A stretch of DNA of 49,654 nucleotides from Oscillospiraceae bacterium. Lineage in GTDB: Bacteria > Bacillota > Clostridia > Oscillospirales > Oscillospiraceae. The DNA lies in the NCBI GenBank assembly GCA_017405865.1, contig JAFQZN010000036.1, positions 1 through 49,654 on the forward strand, written 5' to 3'. The notes under the pieces are model-generated. The model worked only from the letters and a program-made list of their open reading frames with translations, was not told the DNA's origin and searched no databases. Positions 16,347-25,335 of this stretch are shown piece after piece. A program made the position numbers and the translations under genes. Numbering within the stretch: the first letter of the stretch is position 1; every line of letters starts with the position of its first letter.

Positions 16347-17635
16347 GCGTTCCTCCTGAATTTACAGATAAAGAAGCCGTCCGTGCCGTGGTCGCACGGC
16401 AGGAGCGTCGTCATGGCGGCGTCCGGAATGCCGGAGTCTTCTGGGAAATGCACCGTCTGCGCGGAAAAGTCGGGGTTGTCCGCCAAAAAGCGCTCTGCAA
16501 CCGCCTCGTTTTCCCGCCGCAGGATCGTGCAGGTGCTGTAGACCAGCACTCCGCCCGGCTTGACGTAGGAGGCCTGCATCTGCAGGATCGCGCGCTGCAG
16601 CTCCGGCAGACGCTCAAGCTGCGCCAGATCCTTATAGCGTATATCCGGCTTTTTTCGGATCACGCCGAGGCCGGAGCAGGGCACGTCCGCCAGCACGGCG
16701 TCCATTTTCCCCTCCCATGCCTCAACGCGCTGCGAAGCGTCCTGCAGACAGGCGGTGATGATAGATATATGCAGACGGCTTGCGCCGTTTTCGATCAGCT
16801 TTAGTTTATGCGGGTGGATGTCGCAGGAGAACAGCTTGCCCTCGCCGTTCATCGCGATTGCTGCGGCAAAGCTCTTCCCGCCGGGTGCGGCGCAGCAGTC
16901 CAGCACCTGCATGCCGGGTTTCAGTCCAGCGGCGCAGACCGCCAGCTTCGCAGCGGCGTCCTGTGCGTAGACCCAGCCGTTTTGATATGCGTCGAGCTGC
17001 TCTAAATCGCCCGTGCCGTTGACCGTGACGCAGTGTTCCAGCCACGGATGCCTTTGCGCACAGACGCCCTGCATTTGCAGAGACTCCAGCACCTGCTGCT
17101 CGTTTGCGGCAAGCGTGTTGATCTGCAGCACGGTCTGCGGGGCTTCGTTATGGCTTTGCAGCAGCCGCTCCGTTTTCTCTGCGCCGTACTGCGCCGCAAG
17201 CAAGTCTACGAGCGCCTGCGGATGGCTGTACCTCGTCGCCATATCCTGCGGCATGGGAAGCTCCGAGCGGAGCATGGCGCGCAAAACGCCGTTCACCAGT
17301 CGGGCAGCGGCCGGATTGGCAAGCCGCTTCGTCTGCTCCACCGCCTCATTGACGGCGGCAGCAGTGGGGATCTTATCCGTAAAGCGCAGCTGATAGACCG
17401 CAAGGCGCAGGATCTCCTGCACCACAGGCTGCAGCTTTCCCTTTGCGAAGGCGGCGATCCAGAAATCCAACAGCATCCGGTTCTGCAGCACACCGTAGCA
17501 AAGCCTGCTTGCCAGCGCCGCGTCCCTTCGATCCATGCCCGAAAGCAGCTGCTTCAGCGCGCCGTCAGACCACGCGCCGCTCTTGCGGCAGGCGATCAGC
17601 GCCTTCAGCGCCGCGTCTCTTGCCGTCATCGCCAT
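16343..17635 (-). CDS. rsmB: 16S rRNA m5C967 methyltransferase RsmB
   Basis: SAM-dependent methyltransferase for 16S rRNA. The 430 residues comprise an N-terminal NusB-like RNA-binding domain (about 1-130) and a Rossmann methyltransferase domain with CCAAPGGKS, DVPCSGLG and YSTCTI, the two catalytic Cys motifs. The ATG lies 2 nt after the fmt stop (TGATATG) with a weak Shine-Dalgarno, so it is coupled to fmt. The def-fmt-rsmB order is common in Firmicutes and beyond. Confidence 0.95.
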   Translation of the reverse strand: MAMTARDAALKALIACRKSGAWSDGALKQLLSGMDRRDAALASRLCYGVLQNRMLLDFWIAAFAKGKLQPVVQEILRLAVYQLRFTDKIPTAAAVNEAVEQTKRLANPAAARLVNGVLRAMLRSELPMPQDMATRYSHPQALVDLLAAQYGAEKTERLLQSHNEAPQTVLQINTLAANEQQVLESLQMQGVCAQRHPWLEHCVTVNGTGDLEQLDAYQNGWVYAQDAAAKLAVCAAGLKPGMQVLDCCAAPGGKSFAAAIAMNGEGKLFSCDIHPHKLKLIENGASRLHISIITACLQDASQRVEAWEGKMDAVLADVPCSGLGVIRKKPDIRYKDLAQLERLPELQRAILQMQASYVKPGGVLVYSTCTILRRENEAVAERFLADNPDFSAQTVHFPEDSGIPDAAMTTLLPCDHGTDGFFICKFRRNA

Positions 17636-17636
17636 A

Positions 17637-18554
17637 TCAGACGGTGAGCGGATGCCCGCGGAAATAGTCCGGGGCAGCCATGCGCCTGCCGCCGTCGGCC
17701 TGCAGGACGGTGACCGTCAGAACGTCGCCGCCCCCGACCGCGATCTGCAGACCCTGCCTCGTCAGTCCGAGGATCGTGCCGGGCGCTTCATTCGTTTTTT
17801 GTTCGGCGGGGCGTACCTCGTAAATTTTGAATCTCGTGCCGCCGAGCTCCGTTGTGGCGACCGGCCACGGGTCGAGACCGCGCACGTGGTCGATGATCTG
17901 TCGGCTCGATTTTGCCCAGTCGATCGGGCAAAGCTCCTTCGTCAGCATCGGCGCGAAGGTCGCCTTGTCATGCTCCTGCGGCGTTCTTTTTGCGGTTCCG
18001 TCTTCCATCGCCCGGAGCGTGTCGCACAGCAGCTCGCTTCCGATCCGTGCCAGACGGTCCAGCAGGCTCTGTGCGTTCTCATACGGCTCAATCGGAGTCT
18101 TTCTGATTTCGATAATATCGCCGGCATCCATTTCTGCAGACATGAACATCGCCGTCACGCCGGTCTCGTCCATGCCGTTCAGGATCGCCCACTGCACGGG
18201 ACCCGACCCGCGCAGCTGCGGCAACACGCTGGCGTGGATATTCACGCAGCCGAGACGCGCAATATCCAGCACCCGCTGCGGCAGGATCTTCCCGTAGGCA
18301 ACCACGGCGATCACGTCCGGCTGCAGGGCGCGAAGCTCCTCCACGATCGCATCGTCCTTGAAGGTCGTCGGCTGAAAGACGGGCAGTCCCGCCTCCACGG
18401 CGACCTTTTTGACCTCGGACATCTCCAGCTTCATGCCGCGATTCTTCGGCTTATCCGGTTTTGTATAGACGCCGACGATCTCGAAGCTCTCTGCAATCAG
18501 GCGGCGCAGGCAGGTCGCCGCGATATCCGGCGTACCCATAAAGACAATTCTCAT
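17637..18554 (-). CDS. fmt: methionyl-tRNA formyltransferase
   Basis: Formylates initiator Met-tRNA with 10-formyl-THF. The 305 residues show the N-terminal MRIVFMGTPDIA, the active-site regions VNIHASVLPQLRGSGPVQW and GVTAMFM, and the C-terminal tRNA-binding domain. The start overlaps the def stop as ATGA and has AGGAGG upstream. Together with def it controls addition and removal of the formyl group. Its folate cofactor pool is shared with the metF/metH genes further along the window. Confidence 0.96.
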   Translation of the reverse strand: MRIVFMGTPDIAATCLRRLIAESFEIVGVYTKPDKPKNRGMKLEMSEVKKVAVEAGLPVFQPTTFKDDAIVEELRALQPDVIAVVAYGKILPQRVLDIARLGCVNIHASVLPQLRGSGPVQWAILNGMDETGVTAMFMSAEMDAGDIIEIRKTPIEPYENAQSLLDRLARIGSELLCDTLRAMEDGTAKRTPQEHDKATFAPMLTKELCPIDWAKSSRQIIDHVRGLDPWPVATTELGGTRFKIYEVRPAEQKTNEAPGTILGLTRQGLQIAVGGGDVLTVTVLQADGGRRMAAPDYFRGHPLTV

Positions 18555-19045
18555 TCTTCCTCCTGTCTTGCCTCCATCATTTCTTCGATCTCCTCGTCAG
18601 TCAGCTTACGGTAGGCGATCTCCGTATAGACGTGACCGTTCAGATGATCCGTCTCATGGCAGATGCAGCGCGCCATCAGCTCCTCGCCCTCGATCTCGAA
18701 CCAGTTGCCGTAGCGGTCCTGCGCCTTTGCCTTGACGTAATTCGGACGCTTGACCATCCAGAAGTCGCCGGGCAGGCTCAGGCAGCCCTCCATACCGTCC
18801 TGCTCCCCCTTCATTTCCAGAATTTCGGGGTTGATCAGTTCGACGATCCCGTCGCCCGTGTCCATGATAAAGACGCGGCGCAGGATGCCCACCTGCGGCG
18901 CTGCCAGACCGGCGCCGTTCGCGTCGATCAGCGTTTCGGCCATATCGTCAAGCAGAGTATGCAGCTTTTCATCAAATTGCGTCACCGGACGGCAGACCTT
19001 GTGCAGCGCTCTGTCCTCAAAGGTCAGAATCTTTCTCAATGCCAT
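18551..19045 (-). CDS. def: peptide deformylase
   Basis: Metal enzyme that removes the formyl group from nascent proteins. The 164 residues hold the three signature motifs GLAAPQVGI (about 45-53), EGCLSLPG (about 86-93) and CHETDHLNG (metal site HExxH, about 129-137). A short acidic tail follows. The ATG has AGGAG upstream, 12 nt after the priA stop. ATGA overlap with fmt. Confidence 0.96.
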   Translation of the reverse strand: MALRKILTFEDRALHKVCRPVTQFDEKLHTLLDDMAETLIDANGAGLAAPQVGILRRVFIMDTGDGIVELINPEILEMKGEQDGMEGCLSLPGDFWMVKRPNYVKAKAQDRYGNWFEIEGEELMARCICHETDHLNGHVYTEIAYRKLTDEEIEEMMEARQEEE

Positions 19046-19057
19046 GAAAATAAACTC

Positions 19058-21499
19058 CTATTCGTTACGGTTCACGTCGGCAAACACGCCGACGCCGTTG
19101 TTTTGCTTATCCTTGGAAAACGCCCGCATCATATGCGCCAGCAATTCGCGCAGCGAGCGGGTATTCTTGCAGCTCAACGTCAGGCAGCAGCGGTAGCTGT
19201 AGTTGAGCTTTGCCACCTGCGCCGGAGCCGGTCCCATCAGCTGCACCTGCTCGCGGCGGTAAAAATCACTCTCCAGCTGCGCCTGCAGCATGGCGCGGAA
19301 CCGCTGTGCTGACTGCCAGACGCGCTCGTCCTCCCTGCCGTGGAAGGTCAGGGTCAGAAGATCGCGGTACGGCGGACAGCCGCGCAGCTTGCGCAGGGGC
19401 AGCTCGGTTTCGTAAAATGTGTCGTAATCCTGCTTTGCGGCAAGGGTGATAACTTGATTCTGCGGCGTCATCGTCTGAATCAGCGCGCGGCCATTCTCCG
19501 CGCCGCGTCCTGCCCTGCCGATCACCTGCGTGATCATGCTGAAGGTCGTCTCCGCAGCGCGGTAGGAGCCGACGTAGAGGGACATATCCGCGTCCAGTAC
19601 GCCGACCAGCGTGACGTTTTCAAAATTCAGTCCCTTTGCGACCATCTGCGTTCCCAACAGGATCGGGATCCGCTCCTCGCGGAAGCGCGAGAGGAGCTTT
19701 TCGTGCGTATTGACCGCAGATACTGTATCTGCGTCCATGCGCAAAACCTCCGCCTCCGGCAAGAGATTGTTCAGCTGCTCCTGCACCTTCTGCGTACCGA
19801 AGCCGATCTGCTTGAGATGTCCGCCGCATTCGGGGCAGTGGGCAGGCAGAAGCTCGGAATGGCCGCAGTAGTGGCACATGAGGCGCCCGTTTGCCTGATG
19901 ATAGGTCAGATTGACCGTGCAGCCCGGGCAGGTCGGCACAAAGCCACAGTCGACACAGGCCACCATGCGCGAGGTGCCGCGCCGGTTGAGAAACAGGATC
20001 GCCTGCTGTCCGCGTTCCCTGTTTTCGCGCAGGGCAAGCAGCAGCGGCTCGCTGATCGCAGAGGCGTTCCCCTCCTTCAGTTCCTGCTTCATGTCGACGA
20101 TCTCGACGGGCGGCAGCTCCTTTCGGTTGTAGCGCCGTCGCATCTCGTAGAAGCGGTAAACGCCGGTTTTGGCGCGGTACATCGTCTCAACGCTCGGCGT
20201 TGCAGAGCCGAGCAAAACCAGCGCGTTCGTCCGCGCGCCGCGATAGATCGCGATCTCGCGGGCGTGATAGCGCGGCGCGTTTTCGGATTTGTAGGTATGC
20301 TCCTGCTCCTCGTCCACGATCAGAAGACCGAGGTTTTTCACGGGAGCGAAGACCGCCGAGCGGGTCCCGAGGATCACCGTCGCATCTCCGGAGCGGATGC
20401 GCTTCCAGGTATCGTAGCGCTCCGTAATGCGAAGTGAGCTGTGCAGCACCGCCGTTTTTTCGCCGAAATGCGCGGCAAAAAGCGACAGCAGCTGCGGGGT
20501 CAGCGCGATCTCCGGCACAAGGAGCATCGCGCTCCTGCCGCGCGACAGGCAGTCGTAGATCAGCTTGATATAGACGGAGGTCTTGCCGCTTCCGGTCACG
20601 CCGTAAAGCAGGGCGACGCCCGGCTTTTCCTGCAGGCTCTGCGCCTTAAGGCCGTCGTAGGCGAGCTGCTGCTCGTCGTTCAGGAGCAAAGGGCCGTCCA
20701 GCTTTGCAGGCTCGACGCGGCTGATGCGCAGCCGCTCCTCCTCCGAAAACTCGAGAAATCCCAGCTTTTCCAAGCGGTTCAGCGTTGCAGCGGTCGCGCC
20801 GGTGAAATAGCAGATTTCCTTTGCGGCGCACTGTCCGACAGAGGCGATCAGCTCCAGCACCGCCGTCTGCAGCGGCGCGGACTTGCGCTTGCTCTGTGCA
20901 TAGGCAAGCGCCTCCTCTGCGGGCATTGCGAGCGAAACGATCCGCTCGGTCTTGTCCTGCACGCGGCGTTTGTGGTCGGTTTCACAGCGCAGCAGCCTCT
21001 TTTTCAGAAGATACCGCAGCGCCTTCTGCAGCGCGTCCTCTTCAAACTGCTTTCGGAGCGCGTCATAATCTGCCGCGCCGCCGAACGCACGGACGGCATT
21101 CAAAACCGCCTCCGCAGCAGGCTGCCGTCGGATTTCAGCGGTTTCCGCACTCTCGCAGAGGAAGTAGCGCTCCTGCTCGCGGAACCACACGCCCGCCGGA
21201 AGGATCGCCTTGACCGCCTCGTAGAAGGTGCAGAAATAACGCTCACGCACGAAGGCCGCCATGTGCAGCAGCTCCTCGTCCAGCAGCGGCGTTTCGTCCA
21301 GCAAACGGTCGATCGGCTTGAGCTTGCTGTCGTCGCCTGTTTCGAGGCCGAGGACGATGCCCTCGCAGCGTTTGTTCGAGCGACCGAAGGGTACGCTGAC
21401 CCGCGCGCCGATCGGCGGCTGCATTCCGGCGGGGATACGGTAGCTGTAGGGCTTGTCAATGGCATATATTGCGGCAGAAACTGCAATCTTCGCGATCAT
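19058..21499 (-). CDS. priA: primosomal helicase PriA
   Basis: Superfamily 2 helicase that restarts stalled replication forks. The 813 residues have an N-terminal 3'-end-binding domain, Walker A GVTGSGKTS (near 303), DEEQ box (IVDEEQEH), GSATPS, and a zinc region with four Cys pairs (CVDC, CPGC, CHYC, CPEC). Helicase motifs ending GRAGRG follow. The ATG has GGAGGAGG upstream. It lies between rpoZ and def, the normal position in Firmicutes. Confidence 0.96.
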   Translation of the reverse strand: MIAKIAVSAAIYAIDKPYSYRIPAGMQPPIGARVSVPFGRSNKRCEGIVLGLETGDDSKLKPIDRLLDETPLLDEELLHMAAFVRERYFCTFYEAVKAILPAGVWFREQERYFLCESAETAEIRRQPAAEAVLNAVRAFGGAADYDALRKQFEEDALQKALRYLLKKRLLRCETDHKRRVQDKTERIVSLAMPAEEALAYAQSKRKSAPLQTAVLELIASVGQCAAKEICYFTGATAATLNRLEKLGFLEFSEEERLRISRVEPAKLDGPLLLNDEQQLAYDGLKAQSLQEKPGVALLYGVTGSGKTSVYIKLIYDCLSRGRSAMLLVPEIALTPQLLSLFAAHFGEKTAVLHSSLRITERYDTWKRIRSGDATVILGTRSAVFAPVKNLGLLIVDEEQEHTYKSENAPRYHAREIAIYRGARTNALVLLGSATPSVETMYRAKTGVYRFYEMRRRYNRKELPPVEIVDMKQELKEGNASAISEPLLLALRENRERGQQAILFLNRRGTSRMVACVDCGFVPTCPGCTVNLTYHQANGRLMCHYCGHSELLPAHCPECGGHLKQIGFGTQKVQEQLNNLLPEAEVLRMDADTVSAVNTHEKLLSRFREERIPILLGTQMVAKGLNFENVTLVGVLDADMSLYVGSYRAAETTFSMITQVIGRAGRGAENGRALIQTMTPQNQVITLAAKQDYDTFYETELPLRKLRGCPPYRDLLTLTFHGREDERVWQSAQRFRAMLQAQLESDFYRREQVQLMGPAPAQVAKLNYSYRCCLTLSCKNTRSLRELLAHMMRAFSKDKQNNGVGVFADVNRNE

Positions 21500-21527
21500 G
21501 CACAGCCCTCCTCCGCCGTTGTGTTTC

Positions 21528-21722
21528 TTACTTGTTGATGGATGCGACCAGCTTGCCGTCAGCGACCTCGCGGATCGCCAGCGTAACGGGCTTGTCGCTC
21601 AACGGCTCATGGAATGTTTCAGCCTCGATGGAGAGCTGACGGGCGCGGCGCGCGACCACGTTCACCATGAGATAGCGGCTGTCGATGTTCTTCAGAAGAT
21701 CAGCCATAGCGGGATAGAGCAT
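21528..21722 (-). CDS. rpoZ: RNA polymerase omega subunit
   Basis: Small subunit that stabilises the beta' subunit. 64 residues from MLYPAM, with SRYLMVNVVARRARQL (the omega core) and KPVTLAIREVADGKL. The start at 21722 has AAGGAGG within the gmk 3' end and lies 1 nt after the gmk stop. Longer upstream frames are artefacts of the gmk sequence. The gmk-rpoZ pairing is near universal. Confidence 0.95.
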   Translation of the reverse strand: MLYPAMADLLKNIDSRYLMVNVVARRARQLSIEAETFHEPLSDKPVTLAIREVADGKLVASINK

Positions 21723-21723
21723 A

Positions 21724-22323
21724 TTATTCGTCCTCCTTGAGTTGAATGGTTGTGTATTCAGATCTGCACGCCTCTGCGGTGAGGATCGCGCGGATCTTCG
21801 CAGCGGCGGCGGAAACAGTATCGTTGACGATCGTATATTGATAATGCGGCGCGTTTTTGCATTCCTGCACCGCAATGCGCAGGCGCTCGGCCGCGACCTC
21901 CGGCGGGGTGTCGCCCCTGCAGGTCAGCCTGCGCTCGAGCTCCTCAAAGGACGGCGGAGCGATAAAGATCGAAATGGCGTCCGGTCTGCGCTCCATAACC
22001 TGCAGCGCTCCCTGTACCTCGATCTCCAGCACAACGCTGATGCCCTGCGCGAGCGCGTCGTCGACCGCCTTTTCCGGCGTACCGTAGTAGTTTCCGGCGT
22101 ATTGCGCGTGTTCCAGCATTTCGTTATTGGCAAGCATCGCCTCAAAGCGGGGCTTGTCAATAAAGAAATAATGTACACCGTCGATCTCACCGGGACGGAT
22201 CGTGCGCGTGGTCGCGGAAACGGAGAAGCGAAGCGTCGGATCGTCCTGCATGACTTCCTTCAAAACCGTCCCCTTGCCGACGCCGGAGGGGCCCGATACG
22301 ATAATGATCCTTCCCTGCTTCAT
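21724..22323 (-). CDS. gmk: guanylate kinase
   Basis: Phosphorylates GMP to GDP with ATP. 199 residues starting [19 protein letters not shown] (P-loop about 11-18), followed by [17 protein letters not shown] and the lid region RLTCRGD. The ATG overlaps the remA stop (ATGA). The longer upstream in-frame extension is antisense or out-of-frame sequence over remA and is rejected. Confidence 0.96.
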   Translation of the reverse strand: MKQGRIIIVSGPSGVGKGTVLKEVMQDDPTLRFSVSATTRTIRPGEIDGVHYFFIDKPRFEAMLANNEMLEHAQYAGNYYGTPEKAVDDALAQGISVVLEIEVQGALQVMERRPDAISIFIAPPSFEELERRLTCRGDTPPEVAAERLRIAVQECKNAPHYQYTIVNDTVSAAAAKIRAILTAEACRSEYTTIQLKEDE

Positions 22324-22592
22324 ACCGTTTCCTCCTCGTCGCGATAAGTCTCGCCTTCTTTGTCGTTCAGGCGCTTTGCGATCGTTTCCGGCGGGATCGC
22401 CGAAAGGATCACGTGGTCGGTGTCCATCACCAAAACGGACTTCGTCTTTCGCCCGAAGCTCGCGTCGATCACCATGGCGCGCTCCTTGGCCTCCTGCACC
22501 AGCCGCTTGACCGGCGCGGAATCGGGGCTGACGACCGTCAGCAGACGTTCTGCCGACACCAAATTCCCAAATCCGATATTGATCAGTCGCAT
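22320..22592 (-). CDS. remA: RemA-like extracellular matrix regulator (DUF370)
   Basis: A 90-residue DNA-binding protein of the RemA/DUF370 family, which in Bacillus activates biofilm matrix and osmoprotection genes. Family core: [49 protein letters not shown]. The ATG at 22592 gives the standard N-terminus; a GTG nine nt earlier (22601) would add three residues and cannot be excluded. The Shine-Dalgarno is weak, so translation is probably coupled to yicC, 5 nt upstream. Confidence 0.93.
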   Translation of the reverse strand: MRLINIGFGNLVSAERLLTVVSPDSAPVKRLVQEAKERAMVIDASFGRKTKSVLVMDTDHVILSAIPPETIAKRLNDKEGETYRDEEETV

Positions 22593-22597
22593 GGCAA

Positions 22598-23476
22598 TCA
22601 CTCAATGTTCTGGATCTGCTCGCGGATCTTTTCCAGTTCCGCCTTGATCTCCACGACGTACTGCGTCATCTCCAGATCGTTGCCCTTCGAGCCGATCGTA
22701 TTGGCCTCGCGGTTCATCTCCTGCAGGAGGAAATCGAGCTTTCTGCCGATCGGACCGCCGGCGTTCAAAAGGTCGTCCAGCTGCTTCAGATGGCTGCGCA
22801 GACGAACCGTCTCTTCGTCCACCGCGACCTTGTCGGCAAAGATTGCCGCCTCGGTCAGGATGCGGCTTTCATCAATCGTTTTGCTTTCCAGCACCTCGCG
22901 CAGCTTGGCTTCCAGACGGGTGCGGTATTCCGCGACCGTAACAGGGCTGCGCGTCTCGACCTTCTCCACGTAGGAAAGGATGATCCCGGCGTGGTTTTTG
23001 AGGTCGGCCGCCAGCGCAGCGCCCTCTTTCGCGCGCATGGCATTATAGACGGCGATTGCCTCTTCCGCGACGGAGACGATATCCGCCGTGTTGCGCTCCT
23101 CATCCTCCTCCGGCTTTTCGACCGTAAAAACCTCTGGGAAGCGTGCAAGGCTCGTCGCGCTGACGTCGTCGCGCACCTCGTACTCCTGCGCAATCGTCCG
23201 CAGGGCGTTCAGGTAGCCCTCCAGCACCGGACGGTTGAGGGATATCCTGACGTTCTCGCCTTCGATCGTATTGACGCTGATGAAAACATCGACCTTGCCT
23301 CGGGTAACACTCTGCTTCACCTTCTGCTTGACCGCGTCCTCCGCATAGGAAAAGGCGCGAGGCAGCTTCACGGTGCAGTCCAGAAAACGGTTGTTGACCG
23401 AACGGAGCTCGACGGTGATCTCCCGTCCGTTCAGGGTTTTTACGGCTCTGCCGTAGCCGGTCATGCTATGGATCAA
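22598..23476 (-). CDS. yicC: YicC/YloC family endoribonuclease
   Basis: 292 residues beginning [11 protein letters not shown], matching the family N-terminus (xxSMTGFGR), with [13 protein letters not shown] and the conserved C-terminal block [19 protein letters not shown]. Family members are RNases acting on mRNA or sRNA. The start codon is TTG with GGGAGTG upstream; the next Met at residue 5 would cut the conserved N-terminus. It sits 18 nt after the J-domain gene, so no separate promoter is likely. Confidence 0.93.
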   Translation of the reverse strand: MIHSMTGYGRAVKTLNGREITVELRSVNNRFLDCTVKLPRAFSYAEDAVKQKVKQSVTRGKVDVFISVNTIEGENVRISLNRPVLEGYLNALRTIAQEYEVRDDVSATSLARFPEVFTVEKPEEDEERNTADIVSVAEEAIAVYNAMRAKEGAALAADLKNHAGIILSYVEKVETRSPVTVAEYRTRLEAKLREVLESKTIDESRILTEAAIFADKVAVDEETVRLRSHLKQLDDLLNAGGPIGRKLDFLLQEMNREANTIGSKGNDLEMTQYVVEIKAELEKIREQIQNIE

Positions 23477-23494
23477 TTCAGTTCACTCCCATGT

Positions 23495-24061
23495 TCAGCG
23501 GCAGCCGTTGCACAGGCAATTCAGACACATCAGTGTGCTGCAGCAATTGCACAGGTCGTCCGTTCCGCTGTTATCGTATTGCGTCTGACGGTAGGTGTAG
23601 CCGCCGTTTCCGGCAGTTCCCGCCGCGCGCGTATATTCAAAGTTTGTCGGCTCCATGTTCGCAGCGATGCGGAAATTCTGCGCCGCCTCGTCCATCCAGC
23701 CGCGTCTTTGCGCGATCACGCCGCGCAGATAGTACCACTCCGCATTGTGATTGGCAATCGCGTTGAGCTTTGCCTCCGCACCGTCCAGATTGCCGAGCTG
23801 GATGAGTCTGCGCACCTCGCCGAGGCTGCCGGAATAGCCGGAGGAATTGCTGTAGGACGAGCCGCTGTCTGTCGTACCGCCCTTGGTCAGCATGTCGTAC
23901 GCCTCGTTGATCTCCTTCATCTTTTCCTGCGCCAGATCAGCCAGTGGGTTATTTGCATAGTTATCAGGATGGTACTTCCGTGCCAGCTCGCGGTAGGCTT
24001 TTTTGATCTCTTCCTCCGACGTGCCGTGCGGGACGCCCAATACTTCGTAGGGATCTTTCAT
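23495..24061 (-). CDS. J-domain protein with Cys-rich C-terminus
   Basis: A 188-residue co-chaperone-like protein. The J domain covers about residues 2-63, with the HPD motif that stimulates Hsp70. A Gly/Ser/Tyr linker follows, then a helical repeat-like region (about 85-145) and a tail with seven Cys in the last 20 residues (CNCC, CLNCLC, C). It lacks the DnaJ zinc domain and substrate domains, so it is a specialised J protein. The Cys tail could bind metal or be a membrane-associated or lipidated end. It overlaps the DUF5685 gene as ATGA. Confidence 0.88.
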   Translation of the reverse strand: MKDPYEVLGVPHGTSEEEIKKAYRELARKYHPDNYANNPLADLAQEKMKEINEAYDMLTKGGTTDSGSSYSNSSGYSGSLGEVRRLIQLGNLDGAEAKLNAIANHNAEWYYLRGVIAQRRGWMDEAAQNFRIAANMEPTNFEYTRAAGTAGNGGYTYRQTQYDNSGTDDLCNCCSTLMCLNCLCNGCR

Positions 24062-24927
24062 TTGCCGGTTCCTCTCTTTCGGAAACTGCCGTCTGCGACG
24101 CTGTGCAGCACCGCAGGCAGTCCGTTGTAAATGATGTTGTGCAGGATCGCGCGATCCGCCGTTTCCGGCAGCAGCTCCAGCGCGGAGGCCGCCATGCTGA
24201 TCGAGGCGTCCACAGTTTCCATGAATTGTTCCCTGTCCGCCTGCGTGAGCGCCCCGTCCTGCAGACGGTAGCGGTAGCGCAGCGGATTATACGCGCCCGT
24301 CCTGTTGTCCTTTGGCAGGTCCTCCAGCGCATCGGTCAAATAGAGAAATCTTCCGACGTGATACAGAAGAAGCTCCTTCATGCGGCGCAGATTCTCGTCC
24401 GCATGATAGCCCGCGCAGGCCTTGAGGAGGGTCGCAAAGGCGTCCGCCGCGCGGTCAATACTCTCGCAGCGCTGCTCTTCCAGAGACGACAGGCGTGCCA
24501 GCTGCTCTGCAAACACGCAGTTTTCCTTTCCCCGCGCGGCAGAGGCCTTCTGAAACGCTCTCTTGTACAGCCGCAGGCAGAATCCTGCCGCCATTCGTTT
24601 GAAGAAGCCGTCGTCGTGCCTTGCGTCGCGCAGCTTCCAGCAGGAAAGCAGGACGGTCATATCCGCCGCGTAGTCCATAACGCCGTCAGGCGGCAGGCAG
24701 TCCTTTTTGCAAAACGGTTTCGCCGGGCAGAAGCAGCGCTCCGGCTGCTTTGCCTGTCCTTCCTGCAAAAGGAAATACAGGAAGGTCATATCGTAGTTGA
24801 CCAGGAACCTCGCCCGAAAGCCATAGCGCTCCTTGAGGCAGCGGCACAGGCCGCAGTAAGCCGCGCGATAGCGGTCGTTTTCCGCTTCCGAGAGCTTGTC
24901 CCTGCGCGGCAGAACGTATCCAAACAT
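24058..24927 (-). CDS. DUF5685 family protein (Cys-rich N-terminus)
   Basis: 289 residues starting [10 protein letters not shown], typical of DUF5685, a clostridial and actinobacterial family of unknown function. Seven Cys fall in residues 25-77 (C25, C28, C30, C65, C67, C73, C77), followed by a largely helical body. The clustered Cys suggest a metal or Fe-S site; this is inference. The start lies 1 nt after the RseC-like gene with a weak Shine-Dalgarno. The end overlaps the J-domain gene, so the two proteins are made together. Confidence 0.82.
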   Translation of the reverse strand: MFGYVLPRRDKLSEAENDRYRAAYCGLCRCLKERYGFRARFLVNYDMTFLYFLLQEGQAKQPERCFCPAKPFCKKDCLPPDGVMDYAADMTVLLSCWKLRDARHDDGFFKRMAAGFCLRLYKRAFQKASAARGKENCVFAEQLARLSSLEEQRCESIDRAADAFATLLKACAGYHADENLRRMKELLLYHVGRFLYLTDALEDLPKDNRTGAYNPLRYRYRLQDGALTQADREQFMETVDASISMAASALELLPETADRAILHNIIYNGLPAVLHSVADGSFRKRGTGK

Positions 24928-24928
24928 G

Positions 24929-25330
24929 TTATTTCACAAATCCTATGATCGTATAAACAGGCGGTCGCTTTTTGACGCGGCGGTTATAGGCGAAGGCGGG
25001 AGCAAGTCCCGCAAGGAAGCCCGCCGTGCCGATCGCCGCCGCCCACGCGCCGAGGCGCATTGACAGCAGATACCCTGTCAGAAACAGCAGCAGCGGAAGG
25101 GTGTAGACAAGCACAGCCGCCCACAGAACGGTGGCGCTTTCCGAGGAGATATAGACGACGTCTCCCCGCTGTGCGCCGATCGGATTCTCCGCCGTCAAGC
25201 GGAGCGTCTGACCAACCGTGCCGCAGCCGCCGCACTGATGGCAGTCGCCGCTGCAGGCGCTTTCCCGCTGCACTGCAAGCTCCGCTCTGCCGTCCGGCAG
25301 GATCGCCTGCACCGTTGCTTTTCTCTGCAT
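24929..25330 (-). CDS. RseC/MucC-like membrane protein
   Basis: 133 residues of the SoxR-reducing system/RseC family. The N-terminal cytosolic part carries four Cys in a tight cluster (C26, C30, C33, C36), a likely Fe-S site, followed by a beta-rich stretch. Two membrane segments (about 68-88 and 93-113) and a basic end follow. RseC proteins are tied to electron transfer to Fe-S regulators, often with Rnf complexes; here no rnf gene is adjacent. It starts 5 nt after cdaR with a weak ribosome site. Confidence 0.85.
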   Translation of the reverse strand: MQRKATVQAILPDGRAELAVQRESACSGDCHQCGGCGTVGQTLRLTAENPIGAQRGDVVYISSESATVLWAAVLVYTLPLLLFLTGYLLSMRLGAWAAAIGTAGFLAGLAPAFAYNRRVKKRPPVYTIIGFVK

Positions 25331-25335
25331 TGCGC

